Assembly: GCF_003590945.1 (NCBI RefSeq) | Contig: NZ_QYUK01000011.1 | Span: forward strand, 1,392,001-1,456,000 | Length of the DNA: 64,000 nucleotides | Direction: 5' to 3' | Origin: Oleomonas cavernae | GTDB taxonomy: Bacteria; Pseudomonadota; Alphaproteobacteria; Zavarziniales; Zavarziniaceae | Part shown: positions 1 through 7,613 of the stretch, one piece after another | How the letters are laid out: each line of letters starts with the position of its first letter | How positions within the stretch are numbered: the stretch's first letter is position 1 | The notes under the pieces: model-generated | Databases searched by the model: none | Told to the model about the DNA's origin: nothing | What the model saw: only the letters and a program-made list of their open reading frames with translations | Program-made: the position numbers and the translations under genes

Positions 1-146
1 TTTTCGATGCGCATCATCAGCACGGTATGGCCGAGCGAATCCCAGCCCTCGACGTCGTCGGCGATGGTGTCGTCGCCGATCGCCGCGGCATCAGCGCCGA
101 AACACTCGGTAATCGCCCTGACCACGCCTTCCCGCACGCCACTCAT
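1..146 (-). CDS. Acyl carrier protein, 5' part only (cut by window edge)
   Basis: The minus strand reads from an ATG at 146 to the window edge, giving about 48 residues that start MSGVREGVVRAITECFG. It contains GWDSLGH, the 4'-phosphopantetheine attachment motif, with the modified serine in DSL. This is the N-terminal half of a free-standing acyl carrier domain, usually about 80-90 residues in all. Its ATG overlaps the stop of the upstream acyl-AMP ligase gene (ATGA), so the two are probably translated together. Inference: the ligase activates a fatty or aryl acid and loads it on this carrier, at the head of a lipid or polyketide-like pathway lying to the left of the window. Confidence 0.8.
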   Translation of the reverse strand, partial: MSGVREGVVRAITECFGADAAAIGDDTIADDVEGWDSLGHTVLMMRIE

Positions 147-1810
147 GACCGGCTCCCGACGAACTTCTTGATGTTTTCAGACCGGCTGGTCTTGCCCGCC
201 GTCGACTTCACCAGCCAGCCGGGCGGCATCACCTCGACCTTGCGCAGGCTCAACTCCAGCACGTCATAGACCGCCTTCTTGACCAGCCGCTTGAGATCGC
301 GCACGCCGATCGTATCCGCAATCTCGGACTCGACGATGACCACGGCTTCCTCGCTGCCGGTCTCGCCGTCGTAGAGCGCGAAGGCGACGCAGCGGCCGGG
401 CTTGACCCCCGGCACCTGGTTGATCGCATGTTCGATGTCGTTGGCATAGAAATTACGGCCGTGGATGACCAGCATTTCCTTCTTGCGGCCGCAGATGAAA
501 ATCTCGCCGTCGAGCAGGAAGCCGATGTCGCCGCTGTGGTACCAGCCGTCCTTGTCGAAGGCGCCCATCGTCGCGTCGACATTCTTGTAGTAGCCGTCGA
601 ACAGGAAGGTGGCGCGAATGCAGACCTCGCCGACCGCGACGCCGTCCAGATCATCCCGCTCGGCATCTTCGGGGGCCGGCGCGATCTTGATCTCCAGCCC
701 GTCGATCGGCTTGCCGCAGGACATGAAACCCTCGGCCCCGGCGCCGGTGTGCGCGACCGGCACCGCCCGCCGGCGGGTGCGCAGGATCTCGCGGTCGACA
801 TAGAGGGGCCGGGCCGGCACGCCGTATTCGCCCTGGGTCGAGGCAAAGACGTTCTCGGCCATGCCATAGCTGGTGATGACCTGTTCGGGGCGCAGGCCGT
901 TGGGCGCGAAGGTCGCCATGAAATGGGCGAAGGTCTCGGGCTTGCAGGGTTCCGAGGTCGAGATGAAGGCCTTCATGCTGGACAGGTCGACGGTGAAATC
1001 CGCCGGCCTGGTGCGCGCCATGTGGGCCAGGGCGAAATTGGGCTGCCAACTGTAGTTGGCCTTGTGGCGCTCGATGAGCTTCAGGATCGACATGGGCTCG
1101 CCGACCCATTCGAACGGGTCCATGGCGACGACGCTGGCGCCGAACTGCAAGGGCATCAGGAACGAGGTGATCAGGCCCATGTCGTGATAGAGCGGCAGCC
1201 AGCTCGCCACGATGTCGTCCAGGCCGAACTGGACCGAGCGGCCATAGGCGGTCAGGTGGCGCTCGATCTGGCCATAGGTCAGCATCACGCCTTTTTTCAG
1301 GCCCGTGGTGCCGGACGAATGCTGCAGCAGGGCCAGTTCGTCCTGCTTGGGCAGGACATTGGGCACCCCGTCGTCGGTCCGCGGCACCCCTTGCGCATCG
1401 GCGACGATGACCGGACAGCCGACCGGCGCCGCGATCCCGTCCAGCGCCGCTGCATTCTCGGCATAGGTCACGGCGACCGCCGGACGGATGCGCTCGAACA
1501 GGGTCGCATGGGCCTGCCAGTAGAGCTTGGGATCCTGCTTAGGGGTCGGGAAGGGCAGGTAGGACGGCAGGAGGCCCGCCAGCATCGCGCCCAGGAACGA
1601 GGTGTAGAGGTCGGTCGACTGCTTGAGGACGATCACCACCACGCTGCGCGCCGGCACGCCCTGAGCCCGATAGGCCGTCGCCCAGCGCCGGGCGCCCTCC
1701 ATCAGATCGAGATAGCTCAGGATCTTGAAGCGATCGCCTTCATAGAGCACCAGGAACGGCTTGTACGGTCGCGCAGCCACATGCTGCTCGAAGCTTGCGA
1801 GTAACGACAT
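143..1810 (-). CDS. Fatty acyl-AMP ligase (AMP-binding superfamily)
   Basis: A 555-residue ANL-superfamily adenylating enzyme. The ATP-binding loop SSGTTGLKKG lies near residues 165-174. SYGMAENVFAS and the hinge/C-terminal block HSGDIGF...GRKKEMLVIHGRNFYANDIE follow, and the C-terminal lysine is in STAGKTSR. The GRNFYANDIE form and the coupled acyl carrier protein favour a fatty acyl-AMP ligase, which passes the acyl adenylate to a carrier, over an acyl-CoA synthetase. I chose the ATG at 1810 (MSLLASFEQH), where homology to the family begins. In-frame ATGs at 1858 and 1855 would add about 16 residues without family features. The gene ends in a 4-base overlap with the carrier gene. The native acyl substrate cannot be read from the sequence. 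Confidence 0.85.
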   Translation of the reverse strand: MSLLASFEQHVAARPYKPFLVLYEGDRFKILSYLDLMEGARRWATAYRAQGVPARSVVVIVLKQSTDLYTSFLGAMLAGLLPSYLPFPTPKQDPKLYWQAHATLFERIRPAVAVTYAENAAALDGIAAPVGCPVIVADAQGVPRTDDGVPNVLPKQDELALLQHSSGTTGLKKGVMLTYGQIERHLTAYGRSVQFGLDDIVASWLPLYHDMGLITSFLMPLQFGASVVAMDPFEWVGEPMSILKLIERHKANYSWQPNFALAHMARTRPADFTVDLSSMKAFISTSEPCKPETFAHFMATFAPNGLRPEQVITSYGMAENVFASTQGEYGVPARPLYVDREILRTRRRAVPVAHTGAGAEGFMSCGKPIDGLEIKIAPAPEDAERDDLDGVAVGEVCIRATFLFDGYYKNVDATMGAFDKDGWYHSGDIGFLLDGEIFICGRKKEMLVIHGRNFYANDIEHAINQVPGVKPGRCVAFALYDGETGSEEAVVIVESEIADTIGVRDLKRLVKKAVYDVLELSLRKVEVMPPGWLVKSTAGKTSRSENIKKFVGSRS

Positions 1811-1858
1811 CCCCAACACCCCGACCGACTCCGCCCGGTCTAACGCCTCACACATCAC

Positions 1859-2188
1859 AGCCTAGCGCCGTCCGGTGCGGCGCAACCACAAAAGTTTTGT
1901 CCCAGGACGGAGGCTTTCGACGGGATTTCATATCCCATTTGGTTGGGATGGCCCGACGAAGCATCGGCGACCAGTCGGGATGGCCGCGGCGCCGGCTGCC
2001 GACGACAGCGCAATGCTAGACCATCATCTGATGAAATTACCGTTAAACATCTGATAAAAATGAAAACTCCGCTTCAGGAGAGAGGCCGGTTCTGTCGGTA
2101 AAGATCTCTCATTAATTTCCATAATATATATTATGCGACTGATGGATGTCTCGTCTGTATGAGAATGGTCACTCCTGACCCAATACGG
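1859..2188. other. 330-bp non-coding, AT-rich upstream region
   Basis: No convincing gene. Base composition drops to AT-rich between about 2020 and 2170, unlike the flanks. It contains the octamer CATCTGAT twice as a direct repeat (2025-2032 and 2048-2055) and a perfect 16-bp AT palindrome at 2120-2135. It lies 5' of the acyl-AMP ligase gene and 3' of the TetR gene, both on the minus strand. It therefore most likely holds the promoter and operators of the ligase/carrier operon, perhaps with termination signals for the TetR gene. Confidence 0.5.
2120..2135. promoter_or_regulatory. Perfect 16-bp AT palindrome (CATAATATATATTATG)
   Basis: The 16 bases read the same on both strands. The site is about 310 bp upstream of the acyl-AMP ligase start and 54 bp past the end of the TetR gene. 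A dimeric-regulator operator is plausible, and the adjacent TetR protein is one candidate. There is no T-run to suggest a terminator. Confidence 0.3.
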
Positions 2189-2851
2189 TCATGCGCGGTG
2201 ATCACCCTCACCGAAGCCGACACTCGACAAGGTGATTGATGACAGCAGCTCGAGCGTTTTCTCGATCAATCCTTGAATCTTCTCAGGGCGCGCGCCAAAC
2301 GCTGGAAGAGCCGTCGACAGCAATGCACGGACCCGCTTTTCCTCGCTCAAGCAGTCGAGATTGACCCGTTCCTCCACCAGCGCCGACAGGACGCCGGCCA
2401 AAACCAGGGTGGCAATGAAGAATCGCTCTTGGTCCCAGCTATCGAGGACGCCGCCCAGGAGCAACTGATGACGCTGCGTGGCGACACGCAGAAGCGCCTC
2501 GCTGATCTTCCAGGACCCATAGGCCACGGAAAACAGTTCGGCCAAACGCCGGTCCGTGGAGATCAGCCGGACAAGGAACGCCCACTTCAGCGAGAGACCG
2601 AGATGTGGGTCCCGGTAGCGCGCCGCCGCACTCGCCGCTGCTTGCAGCGTTCCTTCGAAGACCTCCAGCGTCAGATGGAGGAAGACGCCCTCCTTGTCCG
2701 AGAAGAAGTGGTAGAGGCTCCCGGACGACACGCCCGACGCGACCGAAATCTCTCGGATCGTCGTTTGTTCATACCCCCTCTCGATGAACAGCCGGCGGGC
2801 CGCGTCGAGCACCCTGCTCCGCACATCGTCATTTTGACTGTCTCTGCCCAT
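2189..2851 (-). CDS. TetR/AcrR-family transcriptional regulator
   Basis: A 220-residue one-domain repressor type. The N-terminal helix-turn-helix covers about residues 12-60, with RVLDAARRLFIERGYEQTTI followed by ASGVSSGSLYHFFSDKEGVF, the classic TetR recognition helix. The C-terminal 150 residues form the variable ligand-binding domain, so the ligand cannot be named. The gene is divergent from the SMP-30-like lactonase gene with 98 bp between the starts. That spacer holds an imperfect inverted repeat, so control of the lactonase/hydrolase pair and of itself is the simplest inference. Confidence 0.85.
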   Translation of the reverse strand: MGRDSQNDDVRSRVLDAARRLFIERGYEQTTIREISVASGVSSGSLYHFFSDKEGVFLHLTLEVFEGTLQAAASAAARYRDPHLGLSLKWAFLVRLISTDRRLAELFSVAYGSWKISEALLRVATQRHQLLLGGVLDSWDQERFFIATLVLAGVLSALVEERVNLDCLSEEKRVRALLSTALPAFGARPEKIQGLIEKTLELLSSITLSSVGFGEGDHRA

Positions 2852-2870
2852 GGTGATTCTTGCGACCGGA

Positions 2871-2889
2871 TTTGGTTGACGTAACCTAA
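2871..2889. promoter_or_regulatory. Candidate TetR operator in divergent spacer
   Basis: The 19-bp sequence TTTGGTTGACGTAACCTAA has arms TT.GGTT and AACC.AA around a 5-base centre, matching at 12 of 14 arm positions. It overlaps a possible -35 box (TTGACG, 2876-2881). A weak -10 (TAGAAC, 2899-2904) follows at 17-bp spacing and faces the lactonase gene. Size and position fit a TetR-dimer operator, but no binding evidence is available. Confidence 0.4.
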
Positions 2890-2949
2890 ATCATATTCTA
2901 GAACACGTTTTAATGCGAGCAATTCCATACCAGGGCCAGGAGACGCAAC

Positions 2950-3969
2950 ATGCCGGACAACCCACTGCGTGGATGGCGCGTGGATCGCGACCAGGTCTCG
3001 TTCGTGGGCACGGCCCTCCAACGCCCCGAATGCGTGCTGGCCGAGAAGTCGGGCGACCTGTGGGTGGCGGATGCGCGTGGCGGCGTCGTCCACATCGCCC
3101 CGAGCGGCGAGCAACGGCTGATCGCTCACCAAGCCGAGGTGGAACGTTCACCGACAGAAGGCCTGGAGGCCCGGCTCGCATCCGGCACCTTGCCCAACGG
3201 TCTGGCCTTCGATGCACACGGGGACATTCTCATTGCCAACTTCGGCACCGATCGCCTGGAGGTGATGAGCCGCAAGGACGGCACAACACGCGTCCTGCTC
3301 GACCTGATCGACGGCAAACCGATCGGCAAGGTCAACTTCGTGCTGCCGGACACGCGCGGGCGGCTCTGGATCACCGTATCGACCCGGGTGAACCCCTGGA
3401 TGGACGCGCTGCGGCCCGATCTGGCCGATGGCTATATCATCCTGATGGACAACCAAGGCGCGCGGATCGTCGCCGACGGCCTGGCGTTCACCAACGAGAT
3501 CCGCTTCGACCGGCAAGAGGAGTTTCTCTACGTCGTCGAGACCATGGGCAACCACATCACCCGGTTCAAAGCACACGAAGACGGAACGCTGTCCAATCGC
3601 GAGGTGTTCGGCCCCCCTGCCCTGGGACCTGGCGCACCGGACGGGATCGCCTTCGACGCCTACGGCAATCTCTGGGTCACCATGATCATGGCGGACCGGT
3701 TGCTCGCGATCACGCCTGAAGGCGACCTGCTCGAGCTTCTGGACGACGGCAACCCGGCGGCAACGGCGCAGATCGAGCGCACGGCATCAGGGGGAAGGCC
3801 CAACTTTGGGCAGATGCTGGAGGCAAAGGGCACGCTGGCCCCATGGATGGCGAGCATCACCTTTGGCGGCGAAGACCTGAAGACGGTCTACCTCGGCAGC
3901 CTCCTCGGCACTTCCCTCGCGGTTTTCCGGTCGCCGGTCGCAGGGCTGCCGATGCTGCACTGGAAATAG
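2950..3969 (+). CDS. SMP-30/gluconolactonase/LRE-family protein
   Basis: A 339-residue six-bladed beta-propeller of the SMP-30/gluconolactonase family. These enzymes are metal-dependent lactonases or, in some members, esterases. Putative metal or substrate ligands at the family positions are Glu27 (RPECV), Asn129 (KVNFV), Asn182 (FTNEIRFD) and Asp231 (PDGIAFDAYGNLWVT). No signal peptide, so cytoplasmic. The ATG at 2950 follows an AGGAG-type site (2938-2942). A 60-bp gap separates it from the alpha/beta hydrolase gene downstream, so the two probably share a promoter controlled by the divergent TetR. The pair suggests opening of a lactone or ester ring in catabolism of an organic compound. The substrate is not evident. 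Confidence 0.85.
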   Translation: MPDNPLRGWRVDRDQVSFVGTALQRPECVLAEKSGDLWVADARGGVVHIAPSGEQRLIAHQAEVERSPTEGLEARLASGTLPNGLAFDAHGDILIANFGTDRLEVMSRKDGTTRVLLDLIDGKPIGKVNFVLPDTRGRLWITVSTRVNPWMDALRPDLADGYIILMDNQGARIVADGLAFTNEIRFDRQEEFLYVVETMGNHITRFKAHEDGTLSNREVFGPPALGPGAPDGIAFDAYGNLWVTMIMADRLLAITPEGDLLELLDDGNPAATAQIERTASGGRPNFGQMLEAKGTLAPWMASITFGGEDLKTVYLGSLLGTSLAVFRSPVAGLPMLHWK

Positions 3970-4029
3970 CCCCCTCCTGAAATCGAGCAGCAAGAGATCT
4001 TCGCGATCTTCCAAACAGAGGCGACCATC

Positions 4030-5142
4030 ATGTTCACATTCGACCTGTCCCCGTCCGACCTCTTCGAGGAACGCAGCAAGCAGTTCGTTGCCTGGGGCAT
4101 CCCGGAAAAGACGATCCGAAACGTTCAAGCGCGGGTCGTCGATACATGGGCCGACGGGCCCGGCGGCTGGACCTACGAGTGGATGCAAGAGGCGACGCGG
4201 GCCAAGGCAGCCGCGGATTGGCTGCTGGCGTCATCCTTGTTCGGAGCTGCCCGGTTTCCCTGCCTGGCCAAACCGAACCGAGTGGCGGCCCTCGACGAGC
4301 AGGTTAAGTGTTTCCTCAAGGCGTCATCCCGCTTTCCAGGGCAGTTCGAGCGCCGCCTTATTCAGTGCAATGTGCATGGCGAGATCGTCGGCGTGCCCGT
4401 TCACATATACATGCCAAAGGGTACTTCGGCGTTACCGACGGTTCTTCTGTCAGGCGGCGTCGACACAGGAAAGATGGAACTGCATCGGATAGCGCTTATG
4501 TTGAGCAAATTGGGCGGCCTCCGGGTCGTCGCGATGGACATGCCCGGCACCGGAGAGAGCAACCTGCCGCTGACCGATGAGGTGGACAGCGTCTACAGGA
4601 CGGTCCTCGACACATTTCGAGGCCAAGGCAAGATCGGCATTCTCGGCGTCAGTTTCGGCGGGCACTGGGCAGCCAAGCTCGCCCTTCGCCGCGATGTCGA
4701 CGTTGCGGTCAACTTCGGCGGGCCTATCGGGGCCAATGATATCGATGGCGCCTATATTGCGGGCCTGCCCAACGGCATGCCGGGCATCATCGGGAACGCC
4801 ATGAGGCTCAAGGCCTATCCAGATGCGGCTGTTGCCGACCGGATGCTGCAGGGATTCTCCTTGCGGGACCAGGGCCTTCTGGATCAGGCGGACTGTGCTC
4901 GCATGTTGGTGGTCAACGGCAGCGCCGATCCCTACATTCCGCTCGCCGACGTCGAGGTTTTCCGGCGTTATCCATCGGCCGAGGTATGGCTGCTTCGTGG
5001 GCTGGGGCATTGCGCCGCCGAGAAGATCGCGCGGGTCGTACCGGGGATGATCACCTGGCTGCGAAAGGAACTGCACGGGGAATCGGTCGGCAATCGTCTC
5101 TTCCATGGCGTGGCTCTGATGCTGCGGCCCGAGACCTGCTGA
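4030..5142 (+). CDS. Alpha/beta hydrolase (FrsA/DHPON-hydrolase-like)
   Basis: 370 residues. An N-terminal helical part of about 120 residues precedes a C-terminal alpha/beta hydrolase domain. The nucleophile elbow is GVSFGG (Ser208), the acid is probably Asp300 (NGSADPYIP) and the base His327 (GLGHC), so the triad looks complete. Length and layout resemble the family of FrsA, Ayg1 and 2,6-dihydroxypseudooxynicotine hydrolase, which cleave C-C or ester bonds in polyketide or heteroaromatic substrates. No signal peptide. It lies directly after the SMP-30-like gene and 46 bp before the arginase-family gene. The exact reaction is unknown. Confidence 0.8.
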   Translation: MFTFDLSPSDLFEERSKQFVAWGIPEKTIRNVQARVVDTWADGPGGWTYEWMQEATRAKAAADWLLASSLFGAARFPCLAKPNRVAALDEQVKCFLKASSRFPGQFERRLIQCNVHGEIVGVPVHIYMPKGTSALPTVLLSGGVDTGKMELHRIALMLSKLGGLRVVAMDMPGTGESNLPLTDEVDSVYRTVLDTFRGQGKIGILGVSFGGHWAAKLALRRDVDVAVNFGGPIGANDIDGAYIAGLPNGMPGIIGNAMRLKAYPDAAVADRMLQGFSLRDQGLLDQADCARMLVVNGSADPYIPLADVEVFRRYPSAEVWLLRGLGHCAAEKIARVVPGMITWLRKELHGESVGNRLFHGVALMLRPETC

Positions 5143-5188
5143 CCATATCCATCACCCTCAATCAGCCAATCATCGGGATCATCAGGAA

Positions 5189-6100
5189 ATGAGCGCCTCG
5201 CCTTCCTTCCTCGGCTTTCCCGATCGCCTCGCCGAAGGCCGCGGGCCCCGGGCGGTGATCTTCGGCGCCGGTCACGGCAGCACCTATCCCGGCAAGGACA
5301 GCAGCGGCTTTGCCTTGGCCGCCGACGCCGTCCGCGCGGCGAGCCAGGACGATGCCGGGCTTATCGAGCACTGGGATTTCGATCTCGGCGGCCCGCTGTT
5401 CGACGGCAAGCCGGTCTGCTGCATCGACGCCGGCGACATCCCGACCACCATGCACGACAATGCTGGCAACCGGGCCCGGATCGAGGCGAAGACGCGCGAG
5501 GTCCTGGCCTTGCCGGCGGTACCGATCCTGCTCGGCGGCGACGATTCCGTGCCCATTCCCTTCATCGCCGGCTTTGGCGATCACGGGCCGGTCTGGATCC
5601 TGCAGATCGACGCCCATTTGGACTGGCGCGACGAGGTGCATGGCGAACGCTACGGCTATTCGAACCCGATGCGCCGGGCCAGCGAGATGGCGCATGTCGC
5701 CGGCATGGTCCAGGTCGGCCTCCGCAGCGTCGGCAGCGCCCGCCTCGCCGAAGTCGAAGCGGCGCGGCACTATGGCAGCCGCCTGGTGACCGCCCGCGAG
5801 GTTCATGCCCTGGGGGTCGATGCCGCTCTGCGACATATCCCGGAAGGCGCGCGGGTCGTCGTCACCCTCGATTGCGACGGCCTCGATCCCGGCATCATGC
5901 CGGGCGTGGCGGCGCGCACGCCCGGCGGCCTCACCTACACGCAAGCGATCGACCTGATCGCGGGCCTGGGCCGGCGGGCCCGGATCACGGGCTTCGACCT
6001 GGTCGAGCTCTATCCTCCCGCCGACATCGACGGCCTGTCGGCCTCGGTCGCCGCGCGCCTTCTCGTCAATGCAATCGGCACCATCGTCCGGCAGACATGA
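5189..6100 (+). CDS. Arginase/agmatinase-family ureohydrolase
   Basis: 303 residues of the binuclear-manganese ureohydrolase fold, which releases urea from a guanidino compound. Metal-ligand motifs are DAHLDW (Asp141, His143, Asp145) and TLDCDGLDP (Asp228, Asp230). The first motif reads GGDDS (Asp at 119) where classical arginases and agmatinases have GGDHS. This variant is also seen in uncharacterised 'agmatinase' relatives, so substrate assignment is unsafe; agmatine, guanidinobutyrate or other guanidino acids are all possible. Cytoplasmic. The next gene starts 13 bp after its stop, suggesting co-transcription. Confidence 0.85.
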   Translation: MSASPSFLGFPDRLAEGRGPRAVIFGAGHGSTYPGKDSSGFALAADAVRAASQDDAGLIEHWDFDLGGPLFDGKPVCCIDAGDIPTTMHDNAGNRARIEAKTREVLALPAVPILLGGDDSVPIPFIAGFGDHGPVWILQIDAHLDWRDEVHGERYGYSNPMRRASEMAHVAGMVQVGLRSVGSARLAEVEAARHYGSRLVTAREVHALGVDAALRHIPEGARVVVTLDCDGLDPGIMPGVAARTPGGLTYTQAIDLIAGLGRRARITGFDLVELYPPADIDGLSASVAARLLVNAIGTIVRQT

Positions 6101-6113
6101 TAGGAGCTACACA

Positions 6114-6710
6114 ATGGTTTCCGATGAGGGGCTGCGCCGCACGGTGCGCCTGGTGGCATTGTTCAACCTGGCCTATTTCGGTGTGGAGTTCGCGGTCGCC
6201 CTCTCGATCGGCTCGGTCTCGCTGTTTGCCGACAGTGTCGACTTTCTCGAAGACGCGGCCGTCAATTTCCTGATCTTCGCCGCCCTGGGCTGGAGTGCTA
6301 CCAGGCGTGCCAAGGTCGGCATGGCGCTGGCGGCCATCCTGCTGGCGCCGGCCCTGGCCCTGCTGTGGACGCTGTGGCAGAAGTTCGACGTTCCGGTGCC
6401 GCCAGCACCCCTGCCCTTGTCGCTGGCCGGCGGCGGCGCGCTGGCGGTCAATGTCTTCTGCGCCTTCCTGCTGGCCCGCTACCGGCACCACGGCGGCAGC
6501 CTCACCAAGGCGGCCTTCCTCTCGGCCCGCAACGATGCCTTCGCCAATGTCGCCATCATCGCCGCCGCCCTGGCGACCGCCTACACCCACTCGATATGGC
6601 CCGATGTGATCGTCGGGCTGGGCATCGCCTATATGAATGCCGATGCCGCCAAGGAGGTCTGGGCCGCCGCCCGGCAGGAGCATCGCGAGGCCGGCGCGGC
6701 CCAGGCGTGA
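6114..6710 (+). CDS. Short cation-diffusion-facilitator-like membrane protein
   Basis: 198 residues with six likely membrane segments and no long C-terminal cytoplasmic domain. The paired acidic motifs DSVDFLED (segment 2) and ARNDAFANV (segment 5) sit where CDF metal/proton antiporters carry their metal-site residues, so a metal-efflux role is likely; the metal is not known. I chose the ATG at 6114 because a TAGGAG site lies 8 bp upstream and the earlier in-frame start overlaps the arginase gene. Shortness relative to the usual roughly 300 residues marks it as a minimal, membrane-domain-only family member. Confidence 0.7.
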   Translation: MVSDEGLRRTVRLVALFNLAYFGVEFAVALSIGSVSLFADSVDFLEDAAVNFLIFAALGWSATRRAKVGMALAAILLAPALALLWTLWQKFDVPVPPAPLPLSLAGGGALAVNVFCAFLLARYRHHGGSLTKAAFLSARNDAFANVAIIAAALATAYTHSIWPDVIVGLGIAYMNADAAKEVWAAARQEHREAGAAQA

Positions 6711-6824
6711 CGGGAGGTTACCCGGCCTGGCGCCGCATCCGCGACGGTGCCAGCCGGACATGGGCCGGTTGACCGGACAGCGGCAAAGTGGCCATGATCA
6801 AACAAGAATGTCTAAATTAGGCAG

Positions 6825-7445
6825 GTGTGTTCGGTGAGGGGCAGTGCAGCGCAGAAGCGCATTCACAAGGCGGCGCTGGAGCTTTTCGCCGAGAAGGGCA
6901 CCGCGGCGGTCACGGTCAGCGAGCTTGCCGCCGCCGCCGGCGTGGTCAGGGGGACCATCTACAAGAACCTGGCTTCGCCCGAGCGACTGTTTGAAACAAT
7001 CGCGGCGCAACTGGCCGAGGACATGGATCTTCGGGTCGCGTCGAGTTACACCGGGGCCGAGGATCCGGCCATGCGCCTGGCCATCGGGATCAGGCTCTAT
7101 GTCAGGCGCGCGCACGAGGAGCCGCATTGGGGGCGGTTTCTCGTCCAGTTCGCGATGACCAACAAGTCGCTGCGGGAGATATGGGCGGGGCCGCCGGTTC
7201 AAGATCTTGTGCGCGGCATCGAGAGCAAGCGCTACGACATCCAGCCCGGCCAGGTGGCGGCCGCGCTCGCCGTCATCGCCGGCTCGACGCTTTCGGCGAT
7301 CGTCCTCGTGCTGGACGGGCAGCGCACCTGGCGGGATGCGGGATCCGATGTCGCCGCGCTGGTCCTGCGCGCCCTGGGCCTCGACGCGGCGGAGGCGACG
7401 ACGCTGGCGACCGCCCCCCTGCCCGACCTGGCAGAAGGCATCTGA
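6825..7445 (+). CDS. TetR/AcrR-family transcriptional regulator
   Basis: 206 residues. The helix-turn-helix is at about residues 10-56: HKAALELFAEKGTAAVTVSE, then AGVVRGTIYKNLASPERLFE. The C-terminal domain is of the TetR ligand-binding type and has no recognisable ligand signature. The start is a GTG, either 6825 or 6834; no ATG is available in frame. It lies 114 bp after the cation-efflux-like gene and 168 bp before a large RTX gene on the same strand. It could regulate either one, but no operator repeat was identified. Confidence 0.8.
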   Translation: MCSVRGSAAQKRIHKAALELFAEKGTAAVTVSELAAAAGVVRGTIYKNLASPERLFETIAAQLAEDMDLRVASSYTGAEDPAMRLAIGIRLYVRRAHEEPHWGRFLVQFAMTNKSLREIWAGPPVQDLVRGIESKRYDIQPGQVAAALAVIAGSTLSAIVLVLDGQRTWRDAGSDVAALVLRALGLDAAEATTLATAPLPDLAEGI

Positions 7446-7613
7446 CGCCCACCGTCGGCGTTGAATTTCATGGACTGGCGCATTGTGCCGCGCGTAACAT
7501 CCGCCCGGGGATTTCGCATTTAGGTTCATGACGGTTCGCGCTCGCGGCCATGTCGGCTCGCGTCCGCGACGACGGCCGCGTCACCGTGCTCGGCGACTAT
7601 CGGGGAATGAATA

